A stretch of DNA of 32,988 bases from an uncultured Bacteroidales bacterium (lineage in GTDB: Bacteria; Bacteroidota; Bacteroidia; Bacteroidales; UBA932): the NCBI GenBank assembly GCA_900317845.1, contig ONII01000022.1, positions 1 through 32,988 on the forward strand. Direction: 5' to 3'. Under the pieces are notes generated by a model. That model was not told the DNA's origin and did not search any database. It saw nothing but the letters and a program-made list of their open reading frames with translations. Below are positions 23,312-30,996 of this stretch, one piece after another; position 1 is the first letter of the stretch, and every line of letters starts with the position of its first letter. Made by a program: the position numbers and the translations under genes.

Positions 23312-24601
23312 ATGGTAAGTGAAACCCTCCGGGAGGTAACAACCAGCCTGGACGATGGAAAATACCGCATAGTTTCCACTCTGAAGGAGGGGCGTCTTTA
23401 TCTTGCAGAGAAGGCAGGAAAGCGTTTCGTACTAAAAACAGCCGCCGGTGCCAAGGGCCTGGAACTGCTCAAGCGGGAGTATGAGATTTCCCTTCGCCTG
23501 CAGCACCCGTTCATCGCTTCGGCCCTTGCCTGGGAAGAAAGCACACCCGTCGGCCCGGCTATCGTCATAGAATACATCCGGGGCCGGAGCCTTGCGGAAT
23601 ACCTTCAGGAGAAGCCGTCACTGGAAGCCCGGAAGAGGGTTTTCGGCCAGCTGCTTGAAGCCGTTGGAGCCATTCATCGGCAGAGTATCATTCATAATGA
23701 CATCAAGCCGGAAAACATCCTCATCACTGAGGCCGACAATGATGTTAAACTCATCGACTTCGGGTTCGCCGACGGTGATGCTCATATTCTGGAGAAAGGC
23801 CTTGGCGGAACTCGGCAATACGCCTCTCCGGAACTCCTGGCGCATCAGGAATCTGACGCACGTAGCGACATCTATTCCATCGGCTGCCTGATGCAAGATC
23901 TTTTCCCTGGCCGATATTGCCTGATTTCACGGAAATGCTGCCAATCCAATCCTGACAAGAGATATCGAAACATCGATGAATTGAAGAAGGCCTGGGCGCA
24001 TCGGCAAAGGCCGTTATGGATTGCATTTCTCCTTTTGATTGTTGCTCTGGCATTTGGGCTTGTATACTATTTTAACACGCGGACTCAACCAGAGCAGGCC
24101 GTCCCGGAAATCAATGACAGGCCAGATTCTGTCCAGATCGAATCACCCGAGGTGGCGACTCAGCAGACAGAGACTCAACCAGCCTCGGTATCACGAAGGG
24201 CTGTACCATCTTCATCAGGTAATTCGAGCACAGCACTATCAAAGGCGGAAGCAACACTACGCCAGGCTTGGGAAAACTCTTTCAATCAAGTCTGCAAAGA
24301 AATGGACCAGGCTGGCTACCGCGAGTTCCTTCCCATTCATGTTGATTACGGGACATACGAAATAGATCCTGTCATGCGTCAAGTGACATCGGGGCTTTCC
24401 GTTGACGAATTACAGACAATCACGTCACTGAATGAAGCCCTTGACCTGGACTATTCACAACGCCTGTATGCCAAGTATGGCTCCCTGCCATCATTATATG
24501 ACAAGTCCATAGATTTGCCGGAAGACGAACTCAAATACTACCGGAATTTGGCTGCCAATTTCAAAAAATACACCCCCTATTCGAAAAAAGACATTAAATG
24601 A
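23312..24601 (+). CDS. Transmembrane Ser/Thr protein kinase (Hanks type)
   Basis: A 429-residue bitopic kinase. Cytoplasmic kinase domain (about 15-225): Lys42 (FVLKTA), Glu58 in the alpha-C helix (KREYEIS), catalytic loop with Asp130 and Asn135 (HNDIKPENIL, an HND version of HRD, hence a non-RD kinase), DFG-type DFG at 149-151 and the GGTRQYASPE activation segment. One membrane span at about 235-254 leads to a periplasmic tail (260-429) with a Ser/Thr/Pro-rich linker, then a folded domain that is unfamiliar to me. The glycine loop is degenerate. It leads the island operon. ATG 23312 is preferred over upstream frames that cross the promoter. Kinase substrates are unknown. Confidence 0.85.
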   Translation: MVSETLREVTTSLDDGKYRIVSTLKEGRLYLAEKAGKRFVLKTAAGAKGLELLKREYEISLRLQHPFIASALAWEESTPVGPAIVIEYIRGRSLAEYLQEKPSLEARKRVFGQLLEAVGAIHRQSIIHNDIKPENILITEADNDVKLIDFGFADGDAHILEKGLGGTRQYASPELLAHQESDARSDIYSIGCLMQDLFPGRYCLISRKCCQSNPDKRYRNIDELKKAWAHRQRPLWIAFLLLIVALAFGLVYYFNTRTQPEQAVPEINDRPDSVQIESPEVATQQTETQPASVSRRAVPSSSGNSSTALSKAEATLRQAWENSFNQVCKEMDQAGYREFLPIHVDYGTYEIDPVMRQVTSGLSVDELQTITSLNEALDLDYSQRLYAKYGSLPSLYDKSIDLPEDELKYYRNLAANFKKYTPYSKKDIK

Positions 24602-24605
24602 CTAC

Positions 24606-24692
24606 TTGCCTTCCGAAGGCTGGTCATTATCTTTGTGCAGTGCGAGAAATTCGTATGGTAGTGCAATAATAGAAGAAAAATCGCTATCTTTG
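24606..24692 (+). promoter_or_regulatory. Two candidate promoters for the structured RNA
   Basis: TTG (24606-24608), 19 bp, TATCTTTG (24628-24635) is a good promoter match. A second TATCTTTG at 24685-24692 has no clear -33 box, but the expected start site near 24698 lies exactly where the RNA's 5' closing strand begins. Confidence 0.5.
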
Positions 24693-24697
24693 TCATT

Positions 24698-24906
24698 GAC
24701 GGGGCGTGAAAATGCCTCAGACATAGACAAATTAGCGTTTGCAATTTGCTCTGACCGAGTAGAAACGTAGGAAATTTCTCTTAGCAGGTTCAGCAGCAAG
24801 TCGTAAGCGCCCGCAATAGATACCTTCGTGGTATTTAGCGGGCGTGACTTGTACCTGCTTTGGTTTCCTACGACCACTACCGGACGAGACACGCCCGCGC
24901 TTTTTG
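24698..24906 (+). ncRNA. Structured RNA or leader, 6S-RNA-like architecture
   Basis: About 209 nt. A closing stem GGGCGTG (24702-24708) with CACGCCC (24890-24896) encloses a large asymmetric bubble, then a long hairpin with five nested perfect stems: 24766-24774 with 24864-24872 (9 bp), 24783-24789 with 24853-24859 (7), 24797-24802 with 24846-24851 (6), 24808-24814 with 24838-24844 (7), 24820-24824 with 24830-24834 (5). The unpaired bases lie mostly on the 5' strand. A smaller hairpin (24728-24748) sits in the bubble. The RNA ends CGCGC plus five T, a weak terminator. CACGCCCGC (24890-24898) can instead pair with GCGGGCGTG (24838-24846), a switch. Closing stem, bubble and irregular apical hairpin recall 6S RNA; a regulatory leader for the downstream genes is the alternative, since the next ATG is only 31 nt beyond. 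Confidence 0.55.
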
Positions 24907-24936
24907 TATGCACTGAAACCAACTAAACAACCTGTT

Positions 24937-25302
24937 ATGGGACTCATTAACAACATCAAGGACGCCTTCAATAAGGCTGACTTCACGGTCGCTCCTAACA
25001 AGAAGCTCAAGACCATCTCCGCAGATTTCAAAAAAGCTTTTGATCTTACTCTCGTATTCTACAAGGGCGTAACTATCGCAGACCCTGAACTCACCCTCAA
25101 TCAACTGGGCAAGAAAACGACCAAGGAGGTCAACACCACTGCTGATGGTATCAAGATCAAGGGCAGCACCAAAGTCGGCGAGGCTGAAAAGATGTTCGAC
25201 AAGGCATTCGGTGTAACCGTTCAGATTAAGGACAAGTCCGGCAAGAATCTCGTTCCCAATGAGATTACCATTGGCCAGGCCGCCCGTGGCGAATACAAAT
25301 AA
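24937..25302 (+). CDS. Small protein, paralogue of the protein at 27224-27538
   Basis: A 121-residue soluble protein starting MGLINNIKDAF. It aligns along its length with the 104-residue product at 27224: a KLKTISADFKKAFDLTLVFYKG block matches VKTLKANFKSNFGSTLRVYKS (both shortened here), then a TL..L step, a GSTKVGEAEKMF segment and a KNLVPNEITI-like end. The short strand-helix-strand pattern suggests a compact alpha/beta fold, possibly beta-grasp-like, but no name is certain. It follows the structured RNA by 31 nt and precedes the OmpA-domain gene by 8 bp. Codons are favourable, suggesting strong expression. Confidence 0.7.
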   Translation: MGLINNIKDAFNKADFTVAPNKKLKTISADFKKAFDLTLVFYKGVTIADPELTLNQLGKKTTKEVNTTADGIKIKGSTKVGEAEKMFDKAFGVTVQIKDKSGKNLVPNEITIGQAARGEYK

Positions 25303-25310
25303 TTCCTGCC

Positions 25311-26513
25311 ATGGCAAAGAAATCCGCATCCTGGAAAAAGTATCTCGTCGAGATTGATGAGAATGGTTCGGTGAAGGTTTCAAAAGCAGGAGCCGCATGC
25401 GACAACACCAAAGCGGCTCTTCGTGAAATCGCCGAAGACGCCGGTTTTGCAATCGATGAAAAATGGAATACCCAGCAAGTTGGAGCCAAACTCGCCAAGT
25501 TCCTTGAGGAAGCAGCCCCGGCACCCGTTGATAAGCCGAAAGCCGAAAAGCCCAAAGTCGAGAAAAAGAATGACGAGCCTCAGGTAAAGGCCTCAAAAGC
25601 CGATATCGCAGGCGCACGCGTCCGTGTATATGGCAAGGCACAGAACCGCACTGCCCTGGGAATCATGCAGGCCTATATGGTAATGTACCCCCAGACCAAA
25701 CTGGAAGAGATTCGTAAGGCGTTCCCTGATGAGTTGAATCCCGATTCCGGTGTCAAGAAGAATTTCGTGTACGCGGAGGACAAGGGTACCACGGCAGATT
25801 GGAACGGATTCTTCAAGGAGCCGGATGAACTCCTGAAGATGGGTGACGGCAAGAAGGTTTCTGTCGTTTCAATGTGGACCAAGCCCAGCTTTGAGCGCCT
25901 GGTAGCATGGGCCAAGCAGTATGGCATCGTTGTGGCCGACTTTGAAAAGGCTGCCGGTGGCGGCCAGAAGGGAGGATTCCGTCTGGAGTATCTAAATGGA
26001 TATATCCCTCCGAAGCAGAAGAAAGGTATTGCATGGTGGGTATGGGCTCTTATCGCTGCACTTATCGTGCTCCTGTGCATTCTCCTCTTTGGCCGGAAGA
26101 AAGCGGAGCCTCAGGTAGTAGAAGTCGAGAAGGTCGTCGTCGTTCACGACACCCTATATGTCAAGCAGATTGCCGAGATTGAGGATCATTATAATGCCGC
26201 CACATTCGTTGTCGGCAAAGCTGACCTCAGTGACGATGCTAAGTTTGTTCTTCATGACCTGGCCAAGGTTATGAAAGACAATCCTGAAATCCGTCTCCGC
26301 CTTGAAGGCCATACCTCCGCCGAAGGTGACGCCGCCTTCAACCAGCGACTCTCCGAAGCACGTGCAAAGGCTGCAGTTGACTTTATGATTAATCACGAAG
26401 GTATCGCTGCAGAACGCCTTGAAGCAGTAGGAAAAGGATTTACCGAGCCCAAGAACCCGGATGATCCTACAGCCCCCGAAAACCGCAGAACAGAATTCAT
26501 AGTACTGGAGTAA
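25311..26513 (+). CDS. Envelope-spanning protein with C-terminal OmpA domain
   Basis: A 400-residue protein. N-terminal domain (1-66, SWKKYLVEIDENGSVKVSKAG), Lys/Pro/Glu-rich linker (67-96), a second domain (97-233) containing VRVYGKAQNRTALGIMQAYM and EIRKAFPDELNPDSGVK, a single membrane span (240-260), then a periplasmic OmpA-type peptidoglycan-binding domain (295-400) ending GKGFTEP...ENRRTEFIV, the usual family finish. There is no signal peptide, so the N-terminal two thirds should face the cytoplasm: a MotB-like arrangement but with a larger cytoplasmic part. Placed between the small protein and the nuclease, it may tie the cell wall to cytoplasmic partners. The OmpA domain call is secure; the other domains are unassigned. 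Confidence 0.85.
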   Translation: MAKKSASWKKYLVEIDENGSVKVSKAGAACDNTKAALREIAEDAGFAIDEKWNTQQVGAKLAKFLEEAAPAPVDKPKAEKPKVEKKNDEPQVKASKADIAGARVRVYGKAQNRTALGIMQAYMVMYPQTKLEEIRKAFPDELNPDSGVKKNFVYAEDKGTTADWNGFFKEPDELLKMGDGKKVSVVSMWTKPSFERLVAWAKQYGIVVADFEKAAGGGQKGGFRLEYLNGYIPPKQKKGIAWWVWALIAALIVLLCILLFGRKKAEPQVVEVEKVVVVHDTLYVKQIAEIEDHYNAATFVVGKADLSDDAKFVLHDLAKVMKDNPEIRLRLEGHTSAEGDAAFNQRLSEARAKAAVDFMINHEGIAAERLEAVGKGFTEPKNPDDPTAPENRRTEFIVLE

Positions 26514-26517
26514 TCTC

Positions 26518-27174
26518 GTGACCCTTCTCAATGTGGCTCATACGGATGTGAAGCAGTTCCTTGACACGAACAAGGAACTGTTATTCAATGAGAGGGACCT
26601 TCAGATGCACTTGGCTACTTTCCTTCGACTGACCGGTCATTATGATGATGTCGATGTGGAATACTATGTGCCTCTGTCTGAATTGAAGGGTTACATCTGG
26701 AATAATGAGCTTCGGATGGATGTCCTGGTGCGCAAGGGGAAAGAATTCCTGCCCATAGAACTCAAGTACAAGACCAAGTTCGTACGCAAGAAACTCCTCC
26801 GTTTTGGTGAATCGGTTGCAGAGGAGGTCGAAGTGATGAAGAATCAAGGTGCGCAGGATCTTGGCAAGTATGATTTCTGGAAGGACGTGCGCCGGATAGA
26901 GATTGTCAGGAACAGGTTCGGCAGTATCAAGAACGGTCTTGCCGTTTTCGTGACTAACGACCCGATGTATTTGCAGCTCGGCCGCGAAAAATCCAATCAT
27001 ATCAAGTTTAGCATGGATGAAGGTAGCCATGGAAAGGAAAAGCATTGGCTTGATAAGGATAGTTATTGCTGCAGGACGCATCCAGACTTTGAAGTTGAGA
27101 AAGAGTACACGATTCACTGGGATTCTCGCGAAATAGAAGGTGTCCAGTGTCATTACACCATTGTCGTTATTTAA
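26518..27174 (+). CDS. PD-(D/E)XK family nuclease-like protein
   Basis: A 218-residue soluble protein with GTG start (no ATG fits), 4 bp after the OmpA gene. The PD-(D/E)XK core is visible: Glu25 in the N-terminal helix (FNERDLQMHLATFL), Asp68 (ELRMDVLV), then Glu81-x-Lys83 (LPIELKYK), the metal-binding set. The following KYDFWKDVRRIE helix also fits the fold. The family covers restriction enzymes, repair nucleases and defence effectors; whether this one cuts DNA or RNA cannot be told. Its placement within an envelope-signalling operon is unusual. Confidence 0.75.
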   Translation: MTLLNVAHTDVKQFLDTNKELLFNERDLQMHLATFLRLTGHYDDVDVEYYVPLSELKGYIWNNELRMDVLVRKGKEFLPIELKYKTKFVRKKLLRFGESVAEEVEVMKNQGAQDLGKYDFWKDVRRIEIVRNRFGSIKNGLAVFVTNDPMYLQLGREKSNHIKFSMDEGSHGKEKHWLDKDSYCCRTHPDFEVEKEYTIHWDSREIEGVQCHYTIVVI

Positions 27175-27223
27175 CTAGTCTTTTAATCCTTTTATATATT
27201 AACCATCTAAAACCAAAGTCATT

Positions 27224-27538
27224 ATGGCAGAACTTAAAATTGACGGCCGTATGAAGGTAAAGACCCTCAAGGCCAACTTCAAGAGCAACTTCGGCAGCAC
27301 CCTGCGTGTTTACAAGAGCGTTACCTGCAAGGGCGCTTTTGCCGATGACGACGCAACCCTCGCATCCCTCCGCGCTGAAGGCGCAAAGGGCGGTGAACTC
27401 ACCGTGGGCGGCAACAAGACCGTCGGCAAATTCGAGGAAGAATTCGCCGCGACCTGGGGCATTGGTGTCCAGGTGGCAAGCGCCGACGACAGCAAGCTCG
27501 CCGACAACAAGGTGACCCTCGTGGCCGCTGGTAAGTAA
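27224..27538 (+). CDS. Small protein, paralogue of the protein at 24937-25302
   Basis: A 104-residue soluble protein starting MAELKIDGRMKVKTLKANFK. It shares the block order of the 24937 product (about 30% identity by eye) but lacks that product's N-terminal helix. Codon choice is markedly GC-rich and strongly biased, unlike flanking genes, which suggests high expression. A perfect 11-bp hairpin (27554-27585) just past the stop may allow partial termination, giving far more of this protein than of the channel that follows. Function unknown; a dose-dependent partner of the OmpA protein or nuclease is plausible but unproven. Confidence 0.7.
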   Translation: MAELKIDGRMKVKTLKANFKSNFGSTLRVYKSVTCKGAFADDDATLASLRAEGAKGGELTVGGNKTVGKFEEEFAATWGIGVQVASADDSKLADNKVTLVAAGK

Positions 27539-27553
27539 TTACCCACTCACATT

Positions 27554-27585
27554 AACCCGGAAGGGTGGGAACATCCTTCCGGGTT
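27554..27585 (+). terminator. Hairpin between small protein and channel genes
   Basis: AACCCGGAAGG (27554-27564) pairs perfectly with CCTTCCGGGTT (27575-27585), with a 10-nt loop. The T-run after it is poor (CAATTT), so it is probably a partial terminator or mRNA-stability element. It ends 6 nt before the channel ATG at 27592 and could also limit its translation. Confidence 0.6.
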
Positions 27586-27591
27586 CAATTT

Positions 27592-29304
27592 ATGACTACG
27601 CAGGAATTCAAAAAGGGATTGGCGCGGGTTTTCGATGATAACCTGCACACCAAGCAGTGGCATAATTACGTAGATTATGCCATCATAGGCCTTATTCTCT
27701 TAAGTACAGCCGAGATTTTCATCTCGACTTTCCCTATCTCTGCTACGGCCGAGAAATGGATGAAGGGTATCGACTGGTTTACCCAGATCTTCTTCACCAT
27801 CGAAGTATCCCTGCGTATCTGGACTGCTGATGAGATTGACCCCAAGTACAAAGGATTCTGGGGACGGGTAAAGTATTGCTTCTCGTTCTACGGACTCATT
27901 GACTTCCTGGCTACTTATCCTTTCTGGTTCAGTTTCATCGTCCCGCTGCCTGTAACGGCACTTAAGTCCCTCAGGATCATGCGCCTCTTCCGCGTAGCAA
28001 GGATGTTTCGCATCTTCCGCTATATGAAGGCTTTCCGCTTCCTTGGGACTGCCGTGAAGAGCAAGAAGACCGAGATGCTGGTCTCTTTACAGTTCCTTCT
28101 CATCACAACAATCGTCCTTTCCCTGCTCCTTTATATCGTGGAGCACGACGCGAATCCGGAGATGATTGGAGATGGGTGGAAAGCATTTGTCTGGGCCTTT
28201 GCAAAATACATTGGTGACCCAGGCAAGGTTGCCGATTTACCCATCGTCACAACGGCAGGACAGATTATTGCCTTTATCGTTGGTATCCTTGGAATTGCGA
28301 TATTCGCTGTTCCCATTGGTCTCATCGGTTCCGGTTTCACTGAGGCCATCGAAGAGAGACAAAAGGAAGAGGAAATAAAGAACAATGTGGACAAGTTGCA
28401 TCGTGCTTTTGAAAGGAAGCAAGATCCTCCCACTCTCTTCCAGGTTGTTCCGATGTTCCTTTCTGTAGTCGATATCCAGGCGCGGATGGGTATGACGCAG
28501 GAGGCGATATTTGAAGCAGTGAACGCTTCCGGAGATTTCCGCGTTTTCAATATGGCAGCCACTATCCCGGCGGACCAGAATCCCCAGGATAGACTGGCAG
28601 TCGAACACTTTGTGGTCAACAGGCCTTACGGGTGCTTTATTGACCGGGGCTCTCGTGTGACGATAGTGTCACCGGCCTCAATGATTGACCCGATGGTAGG
28701 TAACTTCTCGTATTATCTGGCGAAAATCGGAGGATTCAACTTCGTAAGCCGCGAATTGGGAGAAGTTAGACCTTACAAATCTTTCTATCTTGCTTCGTCA
28801 TTTGATGAGCCCGGCCAGCCTGAGTTTATGGCTGACATCAATGAACTGACATCCCGTGAAGGGGCATGGTGCGTTACCATACTCTCTGCCAGCGGCACCA
28901 ATGAACCGGAGTATCCGGAAGTGGTGCATATCGGTTATGGCGGAGGTCGTGGCGAAAGCGCCCTGGATGCACCCAACCTCTTCATCCATGATATTGAAAA
29001 AGCCGATGTCATCTTTACTGGCATCGAGAGTACTCTGCAGAATGACTTTGGCTGGAAGGCTGAGCGACAGATGCGCCACAAGTCGGATAACGCTAAGGTT
29101 TATCTCCGCCACCTTCCCTCTGTGGATACAATGAACGCCTTTATTCTTCGTATCGCGTGGAGCGCCATGTCCCGTGACACCCGGAGAATCAAGATGGCAC
29201 AGGCAATTGCTGATATTCTCCACAATGAACTGGAGCCGGACCGGCAAGTTGACCGTTCCGAACTGAAAGTCAAGAATATAGGTTATTCCGATTACAAAGC
29301 ATGA
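27592..29304 (+). CDS. Voltage-sensor ion channel with atypical pore and large C-terminal domain
   Basis: A 570-residue inner-membrane protein. Six membrane segments fit a voltage-gated cation channel: S1 (about 28-46), S2 (62-78), S3 (100-118), S4 (125-145) with six Arg at every third position (128, 131, 134, 137, 140, 143), S5 (162-184) and S6 (222-249). The pore region between reads WAFAKYIGDPGKVADLP; the potassium TVGYG filter is absent, so selectivity is unknown. After a charged helix (251-275), about 290 residues form a soluble domain (RPYGCFIDRGSRVTIVS, VVHIGYGGGRGESALD) that I cannot assign. ATG 27592 is preferred over a start inside the hairpin. The stop overlaps the next ATG (ATGA). 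Confidence 0.82.
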   Translation: MTTQEFKKGLARVFDDNLHTKQWHNYVDYAIIGLILLSTAEIFISTFPISATAEKWMKGIDWFTQIFFTIEVSLRIWTADEIDPKYKGFWGRVKYCFSFYGLIDFLATYPFWFSFIVPLPVTALKSLRIMRLFRVARMFRIFRYMKAFRFLGTAVKSKKTEMLVSLQFLLITTIVLSLLLYIVEHDANPEMIGDGWKAFVWAFAKYIGDPGKVADLPIVTTAGQIIAFIVGILGIAIFAVPIGLIGSGFTEAIEERQKEEEIKNNVDKLHRAFERKQDPPTLFQVVPMFLSVVDIQARMGMTQEAIFEAVNASGDFRVFNMAATIPADQNPQDRLAVEHFVVNRPYGCFIDRGSRVTIVSPASMIDPMVGNFSYYLAKIGGFNFVSRELGEVRPYKSFYLASSFDEPGQPEFMADINELTSREGAWCVTILSASGTNEPEYPEVVHIGYGGGRGESALDAPNLFIHDIEKADVIFTGIESTLQNDFGWKAERQMRHKSDNAKVYLRHLPSVDTMNAFILRIAWSAMSRDTRRIKMAQAIADILHNELEPDRQVDRSELKVKNIGYSDYKA

Positions 29305-29465
29305 AGATTCCAGGATTAACTTTTTCCCTGAAGAGAGCCATTGGTGTAAGCGCTCTCAAGCAGAAGGTAGCCCGCAAAACCGGACTGCCTCTGACCAAGC
29401 AGGGACTTGAGAGAAAAATCGGTGGTAAAGTTGTAAAAGCCGTAACCGGCAAAAAGAAAAAATAG
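29301..29465 (+). CDS. 54-residue basic protein
   Basis: MKIPGLTFSLKRAIGVSALK and 34 more residues, ending in KKKK; about one third Lys/Arg, with an amphipathic helix-like N-terminus and a Gly-Lys-rich tail. It starts inside the channel's stop codon (ATGA at 29301) and ends 2 bp before the coiled-coil gene, so it belongs to the operon. I recognise no family. It may bind nucleic acid or membrane phosphate groups, or act as a small partner of the channel. Confidence 0.55.
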   Translation: MKIPGLTFSLKRAIGVSALKQKVARKTGLPLTKQGLERKIGGKVVKAVTGKKKK

Positions 29466-29467
29466 CC

Positions 29468-29710
29468 ATGAGCAAAGAGTACTACAAGAAGAAGATCATT
29501 GATCTTCGTGCAAAACTCCAGAAGGAGAAAGATGCAAAGAAGAAGGACAACGAGCGGTATGCCGATTATATCAAGCGTGCCACTACGACTGACCGTAAAG
29601 CCTATTATCGCAAGGAAAAGGTGTCCCACTCCGCCTCTCACGACCGTCAGATTGAATCCATCAAACGTGAAATTGAACGCGCAAAAGAGGCACTGAAACG
29701 AGAAAAATAA
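29468..29710 (+). CDS. Charged coiled-coil protein
   Basis: An 80-residue protein, MSKEYYKKKIIDLRAKLQKE onward. Both ends have heptad-like Leu/Ile/Ala spacing among Lys, Arg and Glu (first about 1-30, then HDRQIESIKREIERAKEALK at 58-77), separated by a Tyr/Lys-rich middle. It has no signal peptide and no Cys. It lies 2 bp after the basic protein gene and 8 bp before the lipoprotein gene. Probably a dimerising or scaffold component; no known family. Confidence 0.6.
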   Translation: MSKEYYKKKIIDLRAKLQKEKDAKKKDNERYADYIKRATTTDRKAYYRKEKVSHSASHDRQIESIKREIERAKEALKREK

Positions 29711-29718
29711 GAACAACC

Positions 29719-30996
29719 ATGAGAAAAGCATCCTTTATTTTTATCGGACTGCTTCTTCTCTCCTGTGGCCAGCAGGCAGAGAAGAAAGCTATGTCGGAAT
29801 ATGAGGCTTGCGTTTACGAAGAAACGCTGAATAAAGTCAAGGCTCTCGAAGGGCAACTTCCCGGCATTTCGTCTGCGTCTTTGGACGAGGTTGATAGCTA
29901 TTTAAAGGATGTAGATAGGCTGAAGTATCGTAATGATACTACAGGGATGAGTGAGTCTGCAAAAGAGTCTTGCGTGAAGCTGGAGCGCCGCGTTAACATT
30001 CTTAAACGGGATGCTGTGGCAGCATCTGAGCAGCGCCTTCAAACGATTATCATTCCGGCCGAAGTCAATGATGACTGCCTGCTGGAGAAGACCACGGCGT
30101 ATCCCGTGTACCTCGAGAAGGGTGATATCCTTTACTATAATATCGGCCTCCAAAAACAAGGCACCGTCAAATTGTATAATGCCGACGCACGTCAGCTTCT
30201 CAAGACGTACGCTCAAAAGACCAAAGTGACGGATTCTCTTGTTGTGGCCAATAAAGGTATCTACTTGATTGAGATCGCCCCCGGTGGAACCCAGTATGCC
30301 TCTGTTGACATTACTTACAAGATGGCCGACCATAATCATCCCATCAAGAAGGTCAATAGCGAGGAGATTGAAGCAAAGGCTGGGGATTTCCGCGTTGTTT
30401 CCAACAAGGGCGTTGTTTTGCGTGCCGCCTTTGATCAACCTCGTAAATTCACCCTCTCAAGTCAGTTCAAATCCACGTTTACAAGCGCCGCAAAGTCTAT
30501 TGCACTTGTTGCCGTTCAGGTACCCGCAGGTGCAACCGATGTGCTCTATAACCTTCGTATTTCTACCAGCGAACAGGACAAGAGTTCTGATGGCAAATTC
30601 CCTGACAAGATGAACCTTTCCTATAAGAAGGTTCGCTTCCTGGGGCTCCCTCTATATGAAACTTCCAGGGGTAGCGGACTGTTCAGTACTTTGCTTGATG
30701 ACAACCGTCCAATCAGGGAGGAAGACGCATACTGCAACATGTATGTGTTCCGCAGCCAATGGGCAGCAAAGCAGTTCCAGGATGGCATCAAGCAGGCATC
30801 CCAACTGCAGTATGATGTCGACTATTCTACATTGGGCACCCAGTCCTGCAACGGCCGCATTCCCGCTAAAGGCGCTAAGACCATCTACCTGGCCTTCGAA
30901 AACGAGCGTGTACGTTATTCCAACTACATCTGGGTGGAAGTCCTGACAGCCACGCCTACGACAGAGTATCACGCCACCAAGTATACCGTTGAGTAA
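29719..30996 (+). CDS. Lipoprotein of unknown function
   Basis: A 425-residue lipoprotein: signal MRKASFIFIGLLLLSCGQ with the lipid Cys at 16. Residues 20-100 are helical (SEYEACVYEETLNKVKALEG); the rest is beta-rich, with a jelly-roll-like section near 125-205 (VYLEKGDILYYNIGLQKQG, GIYLIEIAPGGTQYASVD) and a second near 215-290. It would sit in the periplasm or outer membrane facing inward. It is the ninth gene of the run. Its stop codon TAA shares an A with the next ATG at 30996. I know no named family; the section near 125-205 recalls general carbohydrate or ligand-binding sandwiches. Confidence 0.7.
   Translation: MRKASFIFIGLLLLSCGQQAEKKAMSEYEACVYEETLNKVKALEGQLPGISSASLDEVDSYLKDVDRLKYRNDTTGMSESAKESCVKLERRVNILKRDAVAASEQRLQTIIIPAEVNDDCLLEKTTAYPVYLEKGDILYYNIGLQKQGTVKLYNADARQLLKTYAQKTKVTDSLVVANKGIYLIEIAPGGTQYASVDITYKMADHNHPIKKVNSEEIEAKAGDFRVVSNKGVVLRAAFDQPRKFTLSSQFKSTFTSAAKSIALVAVQVPAGATDVLYNLRISTSEQDKSSDGKFPDKMNLSYKKVRFLGLPLYETSRGSGLFSTLLDDNRPIREEDAYCNMYVFRSQWAAKQFQDGIKQASQLQYDVDYSTLGTQSCNGRIPAKGAKTIYLAFENERVRYSNYIWVEVLTATPTTEYHATKYTVE

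Noticed and set aside
24602-24922. 106-residue minus-strand frame between the kinase and the small protein gene
   Set aside because: Most of it is encoded by the self-complementary RNA stems, so its codons are constrained by structure; no -7 element precedes it. The last 40 residues (after the Met near 24724) look more protein-like, so it cannot be fully excluded.
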